A stretch of DNA of 64,000 nt, taken from UMGS1519 sp050951095 (lineage in GTDB: Bacteria; Actinomycetota; Coriobacteriia; Coriobacteriales; Eggerthellaceae). The notes under the pieces were generated by a model that was not told the origin of the DNA, searched no databases, and saw nothing but the letters and a program-made list of their open reading frames with translations. The stretch spans positions 434,001 to 498,000 of the forward strand of contig JBMNIQ010000002.1 in NCBI GenBank assembly GCA_050951095.1, given 5' to 3'. The position numbers and the translations under genes were made by a program. Below, one piece after another: positions 51,581 to 60,478 of this stretch. The first letter of the stretch is position 1; each line of letters opens with the position of its first letter.

Positions 51581-52435
51581 ATGGAATTAGAGCAATTGCG
51601 TCAACTGGTGGCGGTGAAACGGTATGGAACCATATCCGCTGCGGCAGAGCATATACACATCACGCAGCCCTCGCTGTCGCGTTCCATCAAGCGCTTGGAG
51701 GCCGACCTGGGCCAAGAGCTGTTCGACCGCCGGCGCAACAGCGTGGAATTCAACGAGGCGGGCCTGGTGGCGCTCGAATATGCCGAACGCATCCTGGCCG
51801 ACGAGCGCCTGATGCGCGAGGCGTTCGACGAGATGGCGCAGCGGAAGCGCACCATCAAGGTGGGATCCGTGGCGCCTGCCGCGTCGTGGCGCCTGACTGC
51901 CCTGGTGGTGGAGCGGTTCCCGGGCACGATCATCGAATCGGAGCTGATGAGCGGAACGCAGCTTGAGGCGGCCCTGTTCAGCCGCGAGATCCAGCTTGCC
52001 CTGACGCGTCGCCCGCTGGCGCTTCCCACGCTGCGCGCCGTCCCGCTGATGACGGAGGACCTTTCCGTCTGCGTTCCCGCCGGCCATCCGCTGGCAGACC
52101 GCGCGCATGTCTCGTTCGCAGATCTGGACGGCGAGACGTTCATGGTGTACGAGAACATCGGCTTCTGGATGGACGTCGTGCACAAGGAGCTGCCGCATTC
52201 CCGGATCGTCGTGCAGAAGGATCGCGAGGTGTTCATTCAGATCTCGCGCTCCACGGACCTGCTGTACTTCACCACGGATGCTCCCGAGAATGCGGAAGCC
52301 AGCAACAGCCGCGTCACGCTTCCCATCACGGACGCCTCTGCGCATGCCACGTACTACGCGGTGGCGATGGCGGATGCGCCGGCCCGGGTGGGCGAGATCG
52401 TCGACTGGGTGGAACAGGTGCACGGACGCGAGTAG
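51581..52435 (+). CDS. LysR family transcriptional regulator
   Basis: This is a 284-residue regulator with the LysR helix-turn-helix MELEQLRQLVAVKRYGTISAAAEHIHITQPSLSRSIKRLEADLG and a substrate-binding domain from ~90. The start at 51581 has GGAGGGG ten bases upstream, inside the end of merR. Its ligand is unknown. The aldo/keto reductase gene downstream has a palindrome in its leader that could be its target. Confidence 0.88.
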   Translation: MELEQLRQLVAVKRYGTISAAAEHIHITQPSLSRSIKRLEADLGQELFDRRRNSVEFNEAGLVALEYAERILADERLMREAFDEMAQRKRTIKVGSVAPAASWRLTALVVERFPGTIIESELMSGTQLEAALFSREIQLALTRRPLALPTLRAVPLMTEDLSVCVPAGHPLADRAHVSFADLDGETFMVYENIGFWMDVVHKELPHSRIVVQKDREVFIQISRSTDLLYFTTDAPENAEASNSRVTLPITDASAHATYYAVAMADAPARVGEIVDWVEQVHGRE

Positions 52436-52515
52436 GGTCCGTTGCGGGTTGCCTTTGCTATGCGCGCAGTGCATGGCAAACTGCTGACGCGGCATTGTAC
52501 TTTCCCTTCGGCGGA

Positions 52516-52533
52516 GCTGATACTCGTATCAGC
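52516..52533. promoter_or_regulatory. Palindromic operator before the first aldo/keto reductase
   Basis: GCTGATACTCGTATCAGC is a perfect dyad with 8-bp arms and a 2-bp centre, 30 bases before the start at 52564. The protein that binds it is unknown; the upstream LysR or MerR is a candidate. Confidence 0.65.
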
Positions 52534-52563
52534 CAAGGAATGGAAACAACGAAGGGAACTACC

Positions 52564-53418
52564 ATGGAATATACGAAGCTTTCGAACGGACTGGAGATGC
52601 CCATGCTGGGCTACGGCGTGTTCCAGATCGGCGACGAGGAAACGGAGCGCTGCGTCAGCGATGCGCTGGCTTCCGGCTACCGCCTGATCGACACGGCGCA
52701 GGCGTACGGCAACGAGCGCGGCGTGGGAGCCGCCATGGCCTCTTCCGGCGTTGCGCGTCAGGACATCTTCCTGGTGGACAAGGTCTGGATCACGAATTAC
52801 GGCGACGGCACCACGTACGATTCCATCAAGCGCTCGCTGGAGCTGCTGGGCACGGACTACATCGACCTGCTGCTGCTCCATCAGGCGTACAACGACTATT
52901 ACGGCGCATGGCGCGACATGGAGCGCGCGCTGTCCGAGGGCCTGGTCCGCGGCATCGGCGTGTCGAACTTCGACCCGGTGCGACTGTCCGACCTGTGCGC
53001 GTTCGCAAACGTGAAGCCCGTGCTGAACCAGGTGGAGACGCATGTGTTCTGGCAGCAGGTTCCCGCGCATGCCACCATGGAGAAGCTGGGCGTGCAGCAC
53101 ATGGCGTGGGGCCCGTTCGCGGAAGGCGCGAACAACTTCTTCCGCAACCCGCTGCTGACGGAAATCGGCGAAGCGCACGGCAAGGGCGTGGGCCAGGTGG
53201 CGCTGCGCTACCTGCTGGACCGCAACGTGGTGGTCATCCCGAAGTCCACGCACAAGGAGCGCATGCAGGAGAACATGGACGTGTTCGACTTCTCGCTGAC
53301 GGATGCAGAGCGCGACCAGATTGCGAAACTCGACGGCGGCAAGTCCCTGATCTGGGATCACAGCGACCCGGATTTCATCGGCCCCTGGCTGAACCAGGTC
53401 GCCGCCTCCCTGAAATAA
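52564..53418 (+). CDS. Aldo/keto reductase
   Basis: This 284-residue TIM-barrel reductase has the catalytic tetrad D43 and Y48 (LIDTAQAYGNE), Lys in FLVDKVWI and His in LLLLHQAYND. NADPH contacts include IPKSTHKERMQEN. It reduces aldehydes or ketones in the cytosol. AAGGGAACT precedes the start. It is followed by an FMN reductase gene and shares about the same length and motifs with the second copy at 56544. The gene order YqhD-MerR-LysR-AKR suggests an aldehyde-response group. Confidence 0.92.
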   Translation: MEYTKLSNGLEMPMLGYGVFQIGDEETERCVSDALASGYRLIDTAQAYGNERGVGAAMASSGVARQDIFLVDKVWITNYGDGTTYDSIKRSLELLGTDYIDLLLLHQAYNDYYGAWRDMERALSEGLVRGIGVSNFDPVRLSDLCAFANVKPVLNQVETHVFWQQVPAHATMEKLGVQHMAWGPFAEGANNFFRNPLLTEIGEAHGKGVGQVALRYLLDRNVVVIPKSTHKERMQENMDVFDFSLTDAERDQIAKLDGGKSLIWDHSDPDFIGPWLNQVAASLK

Positions 53419-53480
53419 GAGCACGGCGAAGGCCAAGTGCAAACCGAGCAAGAGAGATGCGATACGCGAAGGAGCTACGA

Positions 53481-53933
53481 ATGAGCGTGCTTTTCATAAA
53501 CGGCAGCCCGAACAAAGGCGGAAACACGGTGCATCTGGCGAAGGCCCTGTTGGGCGATACGCCGTACACGCAGCTTGATCTGGTGGACCTGAAGATCTAC
53601 GGCTACGGCCAGGATTTCGCGGACGATCAGTTCGGCGAAGTACTGGATGCCTTGAAGGTGGCCGATACGGTTGTCATCGGCGCGCCCATGTACTGGCACA
53701 GCATCGGCGGCATGGTGCGCAATGTCCTGGACCGCATGTACGGTGCCGTAGACGAGGGCGGCTTTGCCGGCAAGACGCTGTACTTCCTGTTCCAGGGCGC
53801 CGCGCCCACATCCGAGCGGCTTGCGGCGGCCGAATACACCATGTCCCGCTTCGCCGCGCTGTACGGCATGACCTACGGCGGCATGGCCACGACGCCGGCG
53901 CAGGCGCGCAGCCTGGGTGCGAATCTGCAGTAG
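53481..53933 (+). CDS. NAD(P)H-dependent FMN reductase, flavodoxin fold
   Basis: This 150-residue protein has MSVLFINGSPNKGGNTVHLAKAL (FMN phosphate loop), then DTVVIGAPMYWHSIGGMVRNVLDRMYG. It is short for the family and lacks the Cys cluster of the protein at 3364. It may reduce flavin or quinone. AAGGAGC precedes the start, 62 bases after the aldo/keto reductase. Confidence 0.82.
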   Translation: MSVLFINGSPNKGGNTVHLAKALLGDTPYTQLDLVDLKIYGYGQDFADDQFGEVLDALKVADTVVIGAPMYWHSIGGMVRNVLDRMYGAVDEGGFAGKTLYFLFQGAAPTSERLAAAEYTMSRFAALYGMTYGGMATTPAQARSLGANLQ

Positions 53934-53985
53934 CCGCGAACGGAGCTGCGGGAATTCGCGCGCCGGACAACTCACAGGGAAACGG

Positions 53986-54026
53986 GGAACCGCGCATCTG
54001 CCCGATGGGGGCGGGTGCGCGGTTCC
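53986..54026 (+). terminator. Terminator-like hairpin after the FMN reductase
   Basis: GGAACCGCGCA (53986-53996) and TGCGCGGTTCC (54016-54026) are exact complements with more pairing inside; no strong T tract follows. Confidence 0.5.
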
Positions 54027-54060
54027 TGCGTTCAAGCAGGCGTGCGCCGCTGGATGCGCT

Positions 54061-54099
54061 GCCGGGGTGCACTGCCGGGGCGCACTGCCGGGATGCCCC
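54061..54099. repeat. 13-bp tandem repeat, three copies
   Basis: GCCGGGGTGCACT, GCCGGGGCGCACT and GCCGGGATGCCCC lie end to end upstream of the histidine kinase gene. Confidence 0.7.
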
Positions 54100-54164
54100 G
54101 CTTGACATGGCGTTGACGTGCGTATGCGATAATCAGCACATACTGTAAACGGAAAGGGCGCGGC

Positions 54165-55718
54165 ATGAGGTTACCCGGCAGACACGGCGGCGGGCAAAGC
54201 GGCCAGATGAGCTTCAAGCGCCGCATTGCCATCTCGAACATCATCATGATTGCGGTGCCGGCTGCGGCGGCGCTCATATGCGCGGGCATTTGCCTGCTGG
54301 TGGGATGGAACGTGCTGCTGTCCGGTTCGGGCGCGGACGACAGCAGCGATTTCCAACAAGCCGGCCTTTCCGTCGATGCGGCGGCCACGGCGGTGCTTTC
54401 CGCGTCCGATGAGGGCGATCGGGCCGAACGCTTCAACCGCTTGGATGCGCTGCTGGACAAATTGGGGATGTCCCTGGTTGTCGTGCCCGCTTCTTCGGAC
54501 GGGTCCGGCCAGTCCGGTGCGGCAGGGCGGTCCGCGTCGTCCGCTTCCGTAATCTACGAGCATGATGCCCATTCATCAGGGGATTCCGATGCAACGTTGT
54601 TGGCAGAGGCGGAGAAGCTGGGGGATTCCGCGTATCTCCAGTCGGGCCAGGATGCCGTGCGCGTGTCGACCGTAGATGCCGGGGGCGGCAGCTGGCGGCT
54701 GTATCTGCAGGGCACGGTGCGTCCGCAGGCATCGGGGTCGGGCTTGCTCGCCTTCGCCCTGATATCTCTTGCGGCCGTCTTCCTGGCCGTGGTGGTTTCC
54801 GCGTTCTTGGCAAACCGCTTCGTGTCCCGATTCCTGGTGGCGAAGGTGCAGGAGCGCCTGGGTGTGCTCGAAACGGGCCTTGAGCAGCTGAACGGGGGAA
54901 ACCTGTCGTACCGCATCGATCCGGTAGGCACGGACGAGTTCGCGCCCACGTGCCGCGAGTTCAACCGCATGGCCGAAGCGCTGGAGTCGTCCATCACGGC
55001 CGTGCGGGAGCAGGACAGCCGCCGCGCGCGCTTGGTGGCCGATGTGTTGCATGACCTGCGCACGCCCCTGTCCTCCATCAAGGGCTATGCAGAGGGCCTG
55101 CGCGACGGCGTGGCTGCGACGCCGCAGGCGCGCGAGCGCTACCTGGACACGATCATCCGAAAGGCCGGCGAGATGTCCGCGCTCCTGGAGCGCATGGTGG
55201 AGTACTCGAAGCTGGAGCTGCAGCAGAGCGAATCCGATCCGCGCCTGTTGCGGGCGGATGCGCTGGTGGCTGCCGTGGCGGAGGACTACGGCGATCGGCT
55301 GGACGTCTCGCTGGATGTCGAACCGACAACGGTGTTCGCCGATGAACAGCTCATGCGCCGTGTGGTGGCGAACATCCTGGACAACGCCGTGAAATACGGT
55401 GCGGGCATTCCCGCGCCCGTGCATATCCGGGTGGGTCACGTTCCGGCGGATGAGGAAGGCGCAGCGGGCGTTCGCGCGGCGTGTCGCATAGAGATCGCGG
55501 ATCACGGCACGCCGGTGAGCGAGCAGGAGGCGGCCTCGCTGTTCGACTTGTTCTATCGGGCGGATAAGGCGCGCACCTCCACGGTGAAGGGCAGCGGCAT
55601 CGGCCTGGCGTTTGCGAAGCGTGCCGTAGAGGGCATGGGCGGCACGATCGCCGCGCGCCCGAACGGCGGCGCGGGCCTGGTAGTGACCATCGTGCTTCCG
55701 GAAGGGGAACGGGCATGA
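54165..55718 (+). CDS. Membrane histidine kinase
   Basis: This 517-residue sensor has membrane helices at ~22-53 and ~192-218 around an extracytoplasmic Ser/Asp-rich sensor of ~135 residues. A HAMP linker (~220-285) is followed by the phosphoacceptor H296 in DVLHDLRTPLSSIKG. The ATPase domain has NILDNAVKYG, the G boxes in ADHGTPV and KGSGIGLAFAK. It overlaps the response-regulator gene by 4 bases. The signal is unknown; phosphate is a candidate because of repeats upstream of nearby genes. Confidence 0.92.
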   Translation: MRLPGRHGGGQSGQMSFKRRIAISNIIMIAVPAAAALICAGICLLVGWNVLLSGSGADDSSDFQQAGLSVDAAATAVLSASDEGDRAERFNRLDALLDKLGMSLVVVPASSDGSGQSGAAGRSASSASVIYEHDAHSSGDSDATLLAEAEKLGDSAYLQSGQDAVRVSTVDAGGGSWRLYLQGTVRPQASGSGLLAFALISLAAVFLAVVVSAFLANRFVSRFLVAKVQERLGVLETGLEQLNGGNLSYRIDPVGTDEFAPTCREFNRMAEALESSITAVREQDSRRARLVADVLHDLRTPLSSIKGYAEGLRDGVAATPQARERYLDTIIRKAGEMSALLERMVEYSKLELQQSESDPRLLRADALVAAVAEDYGDRLDVSLDVEPTTVFADEQLMRRVVANILDNAVKYGAGIPAPVHIRVGHVPADEEGAAGVRAACRIEIADHGTPVSEQEAASLFDLFYRADKARTSTVKGSGIGLAFAKRAVEGMGGTIAARPNGGAGLVVTIVLPEGERA

Positions 55719-56398
55719 AGAACATCTTGATCGTGGAGGACGACCCCGACATCGGGGCATTGGAGCGCGACTACTTGGAGGCAGCGGGCTTTTCCGTGAC
55801 CGTAGAGGGCAACGGCACGACCGGGTTGACGCTGGCGCTTTCCGGTCGCTTCGACCTGGCCGTGCTGGATGTCATGCTTCCGGGCACGGACGGCATGACC
55901 ATCTGCCGCAGCGTGCGCGCCGCGTCCGACATGCCGATCGTCATGGTGACGGCGAAAGGCGAAGACGTGGACAAGATCCGCGCGCTGGGGCTGGGGGCCG
56001 ACGACTACGTGGAGAAGCCGTTCTCGCCCAGCGTGCTGGTAGCGCGCATCAAGGCCCATCTTGCCCGTTACGACCAGCTGAAGGGGACGGTGTCCCACCA
56101 GATCGTGGAAGCGGGGCCGGTGCGCATCGACACGGGTGCGCATGCCGTGGAAGTAGAAGGGAAACCCGTAAGCCTGCGCAACAAGGAATACGAGCTGCTG
56201 CTGTATCTGGCGCGCAATGCCGGTATGGTGCTGAGCCGCGATCAACTGTACGGGCAGGTATGGGGCAGTCAGGCGTATGGCGATGCCCAGACCGTGCCCG
56301 TCCATATCAAGCGCATCCGCCAGAAGATCGAGCAGGATCCGTCGAATCCCGTCATCATCGAGACGGTGCGCGGGGCGGGCTATCGCCTGCGCGCGTAA
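55715..56398 (+). CDS. OmpR/PhoB-type response regulator
   Basis: This is a 227-residue regulator. The receiver domain has acidic residues in IVEDDPD, phosphoacceptor D52 in LDVMLPG and Lys in DDYVEKPFS. The winged-helix effector domain (~130-225) ends IETVRGAGYRLRA. Partner of the kinase, overlapping it by ATGA. OmpR/PhoB-type proteins bind direct repeats with ~11-bp spacing, and such repeats lie ahead of the two transcription units that follow. Confidence 0.93.
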   Translation: MKNILIVEDDPDIGALERDYLEAAGFSVTVEGNGTTGLTLALSGRFDLAVLDVMLPGTDGMTICRSVRAASDMPIVMVTAKGEDVDKIRALGLGADDYVEKPFSPSVLVARIKAHLARYDQLKGTVSHQIVEAGPVRIDTGAHAVEVEGKPVSLRNKEYELLLYLARNAGMVLSRDQLYGQVWGSQAYGDAQTVPVHIKRIRQKIEQDPSNPVIIETVRGAGYRLRA

Positions 56399-56453
56399 GG
56401 TTGTGCGAAATTTGCGAATGTCCGTGTGCTGCCCGCGCGGGAACGCGGGATAA

Positions 56454-56471
56454 GTTCATCCCGCGTTCAAC
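56454..56471. promoter_or_regulatory. PHO-box-like direct repeat before the second AKR
   Basis: GTTCATCCCGCGTTCAAC contains GTTCA at 56454 and 56465, one 11-bp period, and matches the site at 57441-57458 in 16 of 18 positions. Confidence 0.65.
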
Positions 56472-56543
56472 AATCCTCGACGTTATTTTCAGATAACCGC
56501 GATACGCTTCTTCCGTCATTGATAAACAGCCGAGAGGAACTGC

Positions 56544-57392
56544 ATGGAATTCGCGACGCTTTCGAACGGGCAGCGCATGCCCCTTCTGGGATATGGGGTA
56601 TTCCGCATTGACGACGCCCGGGTGCAAGCGTGCGTGGAAGACGCGCTTTCCGTGGGATATCGCCTGATCGACGTGGCCCAGGCATATGGCAACGAGCGCG
56701 GCGTGGGTGCCGCTATCGCGGCCAGCGGCATTCCGCGCAGCGACCTGCTCCTGATGGACAAGGTGTGGATTGCGAATTACGGTCCGGGACGCACGTACGA
56801 TTCCATCAAGCGCTCGCTGGAGCTGCTGGGCGCGGATTACCTGGATATGGCGCTGCTGCATTTCCTGTTCGGCGACTACTACAGTGCCTGGCGCGATATG
56901 GAGCGCGCACTGGCCGATGGACTCGTGCGCGGAATCGGCACGGCGAACTTCGACGCGGTGCGGCTGGCCGACCTCCGCGCGTTTAACTCCGTTGCGCCCG
57001 TTGCGAATCAAGTGGAGACGCATGTGTTCTGCCAGCAAGAGAATGCCGGTGCCGCCATGCGCGCATTGGGCGTGCGGCATATGGGGTGGGCTCCGCTGGC
57101 AGAGGGTGCGAACGGCCTTTTCGACAACCCGCTGCTTGTGCAGATCGGGAAGGCGCACGGCAAAACGGCCGCGCAGGTTGCGCTGCGTTTCCTGGTTGAT
57201 CGGGGGATCCCCGTTGCCGTGGGTTCAACGAACCGCCCGCACCTGGAGCTGGACCTGGATGTGCTCGACTTCCGCCTGACGGAGGAGGAGCATGCCCGCA
57301 TCGCGGCGCTTGATGGCGCGTTCTCGCTGGTGGAGGCATATAACGACCCGGCGTTCGCAACGCCGTGGCTCTCGCGCATCGCAGGGCGGTAG
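56544..57392 (+). CDS. Aldo/keto reductase, second copy
   Basis: This 282-residue protein is a close paralogue of the one at 52564; long segments match (AYGNERGVGAA, YDSIKRSLELLG, NQVETHVF). The catalytic Asp and Tyr (LIDVAQAYGNE), Lys (LLMDKVWI) and His (ALLHFLFGDY) are kept. It has lost the IPKS-type NADPH segment for VAVGSTNRPHLEL. AGAGGAACTG precedes the start. The PHO-box-like repeat lies ~70 bases upstream. Confidence 0.92.
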   Translation: MEFATLSNGQRMPLLGYGVFRIDDARVQACVEDALSVGYRLIDVAQAYGNERGVGAAIAASGIPRSDLLLMDKVWIANYGPGRTYDSIKRSLELLGADYLDMALLHFLFGDYYSAWRDMERALADGLVRGIGTANFDAVRLADLRAFNSVAPVANQVETHVFCQQENAGAAMRALGVRHMGWAPLAEGANGLFDNPLLVQIGKAHGKTAAQVALRFLVDRGIPVAVGSTNRPHLELDLDVLDFRLTEEEHARIAALDGAFSLVEAYNDPAFATPWLSRIAGR

Positions 57393-57440
57393 CGGGGCGG
57401 CGCGCGCTTCCCGTTCTTCGCGCAGGCCGATCGCACTGCA

Positions 57441-57478
57441 GTTCATCTTGCGTTCAACTTTCGTTTATCGTCCGTTCA
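57441..57478. promoter_or_regulatory. PHO-box-like array of four 11-bp direct repeats before PAP2
   Basis: GTTCA (57441), GTTCA (57452), GTTTA (57463) and GTTCA (57474) recur at an exact 11-bp period. This resembles the Streptomyces PHO box, made of 11-bp units beginning GTTCACC. It lies 46 bases before the PAP2 start. Confidence 0.75.
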
Positions 57479-57523
57479 GCGGCGCGGCATACCGTACTGC
57501 CTACCGAAAGGAAGGCGGTACGT

Positions 57524-58105
57524 ATGAGCGAATTGGCAATGCTGGATTGGATCCAGACCCTGCATGCGCCCGGGTTGGATGGGCTCATGGTTGTCGTGAG
57601 CACGCTGGGCGATCTGGGAATGGTCTGGGTGGCGCTGGGTTGCGTGCTCCTGTTCTCGAAACGGTATCGGATGCTGGGTATCGGCATCGTCGTTGCCGTG
57701 GCGCTTGCGGGCGTCGTCACGGAAGGGGTGTTGAAGCCGCTGATCATGCGCCCGCGTCCCTGTGATGTGAATACAGCCGCGACGCTGCTGGTAAGCCATC
57801 CGCACGGCTCGTCGTTCCCGTCGGGTCATACGTGCGCATCGTTTGCGGCCTTCGGCGTCCTGCTGTTCGCTGCGGTGAAACCGCACAAGCTGACGGTTGC
57901 GGCGGGCATTCTGGCTGCGGCGATTGCCTTCTCGCGGTTGTACCTGTACGTGCATTACCCGTCGGACGTGCTCGCCGGAGCGGCGATCGGCCTGGGCCTG
58001 GGATGGCTGACGGTGAAGGCGTGCCGCCGCATTCGCGCCGTCGGAGGTCCCCGGCGGCGCATGACGGGATTTTCCCTGCCCGAAGTTCATGGAGAGAGGC
58101 GATAA
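57524..58105 (+). CDS. PAP2 family phosphatase, membrane
   Basis: This 193-residue protein has about five membrane helices and the three PAP2 motifs: KPLIMRPRP, SSFPSGH and SRLYLYVHYPSDVLAG. These enzymes dephosphorylate lipid phosphates such as undecaprenyl pyrophosphate or phosphatidic acid at the membrane surface. The start at 57524 has AAAGGAAGG. It precedes a DedA gene by 2 bases, so the pair may act together in lipid-carrier recycling. Confidence 0.92.
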   Translation: MSELAMLDWIQTLHAPGLDGLMVVVSTLGDLGMVWVALGCVLLFSKRYRMLGIGIVVAVALAGVVTEGVLKPLIMRPRPCDVNTAATLLVSHPHGSSFPSGHTCASFAAFGVLLFAAVKPHKLTVAAGILAAAIAFSRLYLYVHYPSDVLAGAAIGLGLGWLTVKACRRIRAVGGPRRRMTGFSLPEVHGERR

Positions 58106-58107
58106 CC

Positions 58108-58758
58108 ATGGAGATGCTGCAATCTTTCATTTCATTCGTGTCGAACCCTTCTGCGGCCATCCTGTATTGGATATCGGCGTTCGGGGCGTATGCATATGCT
58201 CCCCTGTTCGCGGTGGTGTTCGTTGAGACGGGCGTGGTGTTCTTCCCGTTCCTGCCGGGCGATTCCCTGTTGTTCGCAGCGGGCGTGTTCGCGCAGAACG
58301 GCGGGTTCAGCCTTCCGGTGCTGATTGCAGTGGCATGCACGGCTGCCATCGTGGGCGACCAGTGCAATTTCGCCATCGGCACGCGGTTCGGCAGGTGCAT
58401 CATGCGCTCCGGCAAGGTCCGCGCCCTCACGCCCGAGCGCATTGCGCAGACGCAGGCCGTGTTGGGGAAATACGGTGCGCTGGGCGTGTTCGTGGGGCGT
58501 TTCATGCCGTTCGTGCGCACGTTCGTCCCGTTCATTGCCGGAAGCGGCGGCATGAGCCGGAAGAAGTTCACGTTGTGGAACATGCTGGGCGGCGTGACGT
58601 GGGCGTCTCTGTTCACCACGCTCGGGTGCCTGTTCGGGAACATCCCGTTCGTGCAGCAGCATTTCGAGCTGTGCGCGCTTGCCATCGTGACCGTCTCCGT
58701 GGTACCGGTGATTGCGGGCGCCATCCGGGCACGCGTGCGCGCCGTTGCGGCAGAGTAG
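58108..58758 (+). CDS. DedA family membrane protein
   Basis: This is a 216-residue polytopic protein with the DedA/VTT motifs: FVETGVVFFPFLPGDSLLFAAG near the N-terminus, GDQCNFAIGTRFG, and GRFMPFVRTFVPFIAGSGGMSRKKFTLWNMLGG. Recent work has shown that DedA-family proteins help flip undecaprenyl phosphate or phospholipids; the job fits the PAP2 gene upstream, with which it is cotranscribed. Confidence 0.92.
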   Translation: MEMLQSFISFVSNPSAAILYWISAFGAYAYAPLFAVVFVETGVVFFPFLPGDSLLFAAGVFAQNGGFSLPVLIAVACTAAIVGDQCNFAIGTRFGRCIMRSGKVRALTPERIAQTQAVLGKYGALGVFVGRFMPFVRTFVPFIAGSGGMSRKKFTLWNMLGGVTWASLFTTLGCLFGNIPFVQQHFELCALAIVTVSVVPVIAGAIRARVRAVAAE

Positions 58759-58931
58759 GCAATACACGCATGTTTACCTGATAATTACGATGCATCAATG
58801 CTGGTGAAACGTATTATGAAGAACACATAGCATACATCACACGCATAGCACGCGCAGGTATCGGCATTGTACTTCCCGTGCGCGCCGCGCGAAACTGATT
58901 TCCGACAAGAACGAAGGAAAGGAAGTTTCGC

Positions 58932-60326
58932 ATGGAAAAACGTGCACGGGAATCGTTCGGCATGGTGCTGCCCATCGTGCTGTTGAGCTATTTCCTGATA
59001 TTGCTGAACAACTCTATCGTGTTCACCAGCAACCTGGCCATTGCCCGGGATTTCGGCATGGACAGCGTGGCCGTGTCGTGGGTCAGCAATGCCTACGGCC
59101 TCACGTTCGGCGGGTTCCTGCTGCTTGCCGGCCGCATGGGCGACCTGGCCGGGCGCAAGAAGCTGCTCATCGCCGGATTGGCGGTGTTCTCGCTATCTTC
59201 GCTGCTTGTGGGCATTGCACCCGATGCCTCGGTGCTCATTGCCATGCGCGCCGTGCAGGGCATCGGGGCGGCACTTCTGACGCCCGCGACGTTGGCGCTG
59301 CTCATCGACACGTACGAAGGCGAGATGCAGTCGCGTGCCGTAGCGTATTACGGCACGGTCGCCGGCATCGGCGGCGCGTTGGGCATGGTCATCGGCGGCA
59401 TCATAGGCAACTACGCGTCGTGGCGCTACGGCTTCTTCCTGGATGTGCCGGTAGGTCTTCTGCTGCTTGCGTTGACGGCGCGCTTCGTGAGGTCGGACGG
59501 CGGCGTGGCGGAAGGGTCGCTGGACTGGGCGGGTTCCGTTCTGTCCGTGATCGGCTTCAGCTCCCTGGTGTATGCCATCAGCGGCACCATGTACCGTCCG
59601 GCTGCCTTCGTGCTTGCCGTGGTTGCCTTGACGGCGTTCGTGCTGGTGGAACGCCGGGCGGCTACACCCATCGTGCCGCTTGACCTGTTCGCGGATGCGG
59701 GCCGTTCCGGCGCGTACGCCACGCGCTTCCTGCTGTGGGGCGCCAGCATGGCGTACTTCTTCATGATGCCCACGGCCATGCAGAACGTGTTCGGCTTCAG
59801 CCCGCTGGTTTCCGCCGTGGCGTTCCTGCCGCTTTCCATTGCGCAGTTCGTTGCGGCCCTGATGGTTCCCCGTGTGACGGCGCGCCTTTCGAATGCGAGG
59901 GCGGTCATGCTGGGCACGCTGGTCATAGTGGCGGGGTACGCGCTGGGCTGGACGCAGGGCATGCAGGCGGGCTATGTGCTGGGCGTGGCGCTGCCGATGA
60001 TCGTGATCGGTGCCGGCCAGGGCCTGGCGGTGACGCCGTTGACGGTCGCCGGCGTGGAAGGCGCGCGGCCGCAGGATTCCGGCGCCGCATCCGGCGTGGT
60101 GAACGTTGCGGCGCAGATCGGCGGCGCCGTGGGTCTGGCGCTCATCTCCACGGGCGTTGCGGGCATGGGGCCGGCGCAGTCCATCGACACGGCGCAGCAG
60201 CTGATGATGGCGCTGATGGTCATCGGCATTGCGGGAGCGGCGCTGGTCATGCGCAAGGAGCGCGCGCAGCGTTACGCAGCGGCGGACAACGCGCGCATTA
60301 CGGCTCCGCAGGCTTCCGAGCTGTAG
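58932..60326 (+). CDS. MFS transporter, DHA2-like
   Basis: This 464-residue protein has 12-14 predicted helices: FILLNNSIVFTSNLAIARDFG near helix 1, GRMGDLAGRKKLLI in the 2-3 loop, RAVQGIGAALLTPATLALL and GIGGALGMVIGGIIGNYASWRYGFF. This is the drug/H+ antiporter pattern. The substrate is unknown. AAGGAAAGGAAG precedes the start. Confidence 0.87.
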   Translation: MEKRARESFGMVLPIVLLSYFLILLNNSIVFTSNLAIARDFGMDSVAVSWVSNAYGLTFGGFLLLAGRMGDLAGRKKLLIAGLAVFSLSSLLVGIAPDASVLIAMRAVQGIGAALLTPATLALLIDTYEGEMQSRAVAYYGTVAGIGGALGMVIGGIIGNYASWRYGFFLDVPVGLLLLALTARFVRSDGGVAEGSLDWAGSVLSVIGFSSLVYAISGTMYRPAAFVLAVVALTAFVLVERRAATPIVPLDLFADAGRSGAYATRFLLWGASMAYFFMMPTAMQNVFGFSPLVSAVAFLPLSIAQFVAALMVPRVTARLSNARAVMLGTLVIVAGYALGWTQGMQAGYVLGVALPMIVIGAGQGLAVTPLTVAGVEGARPQDSGAASGVVNVAAQIGGAVGLALISTGVAGMGPAQSIDTAQQLMMALMVIGIAGAALVMRKERAQRYAAADNARITAPQASEL

Positions 60327-60478
60327 GAAGGGTGCGCCAGGTGGTCCGCGTGTGATTCGGAACCGAGCGCTTCGCATCCCGCGCCGTGGCTTGGCCGCAG
60401 GAGGCGTGTAGTACCGCGCGCAGGCGCTTCCGCTGGCGTTTTCCTTACGCGATTCACCAGGAGGACTATCATGGAGGC

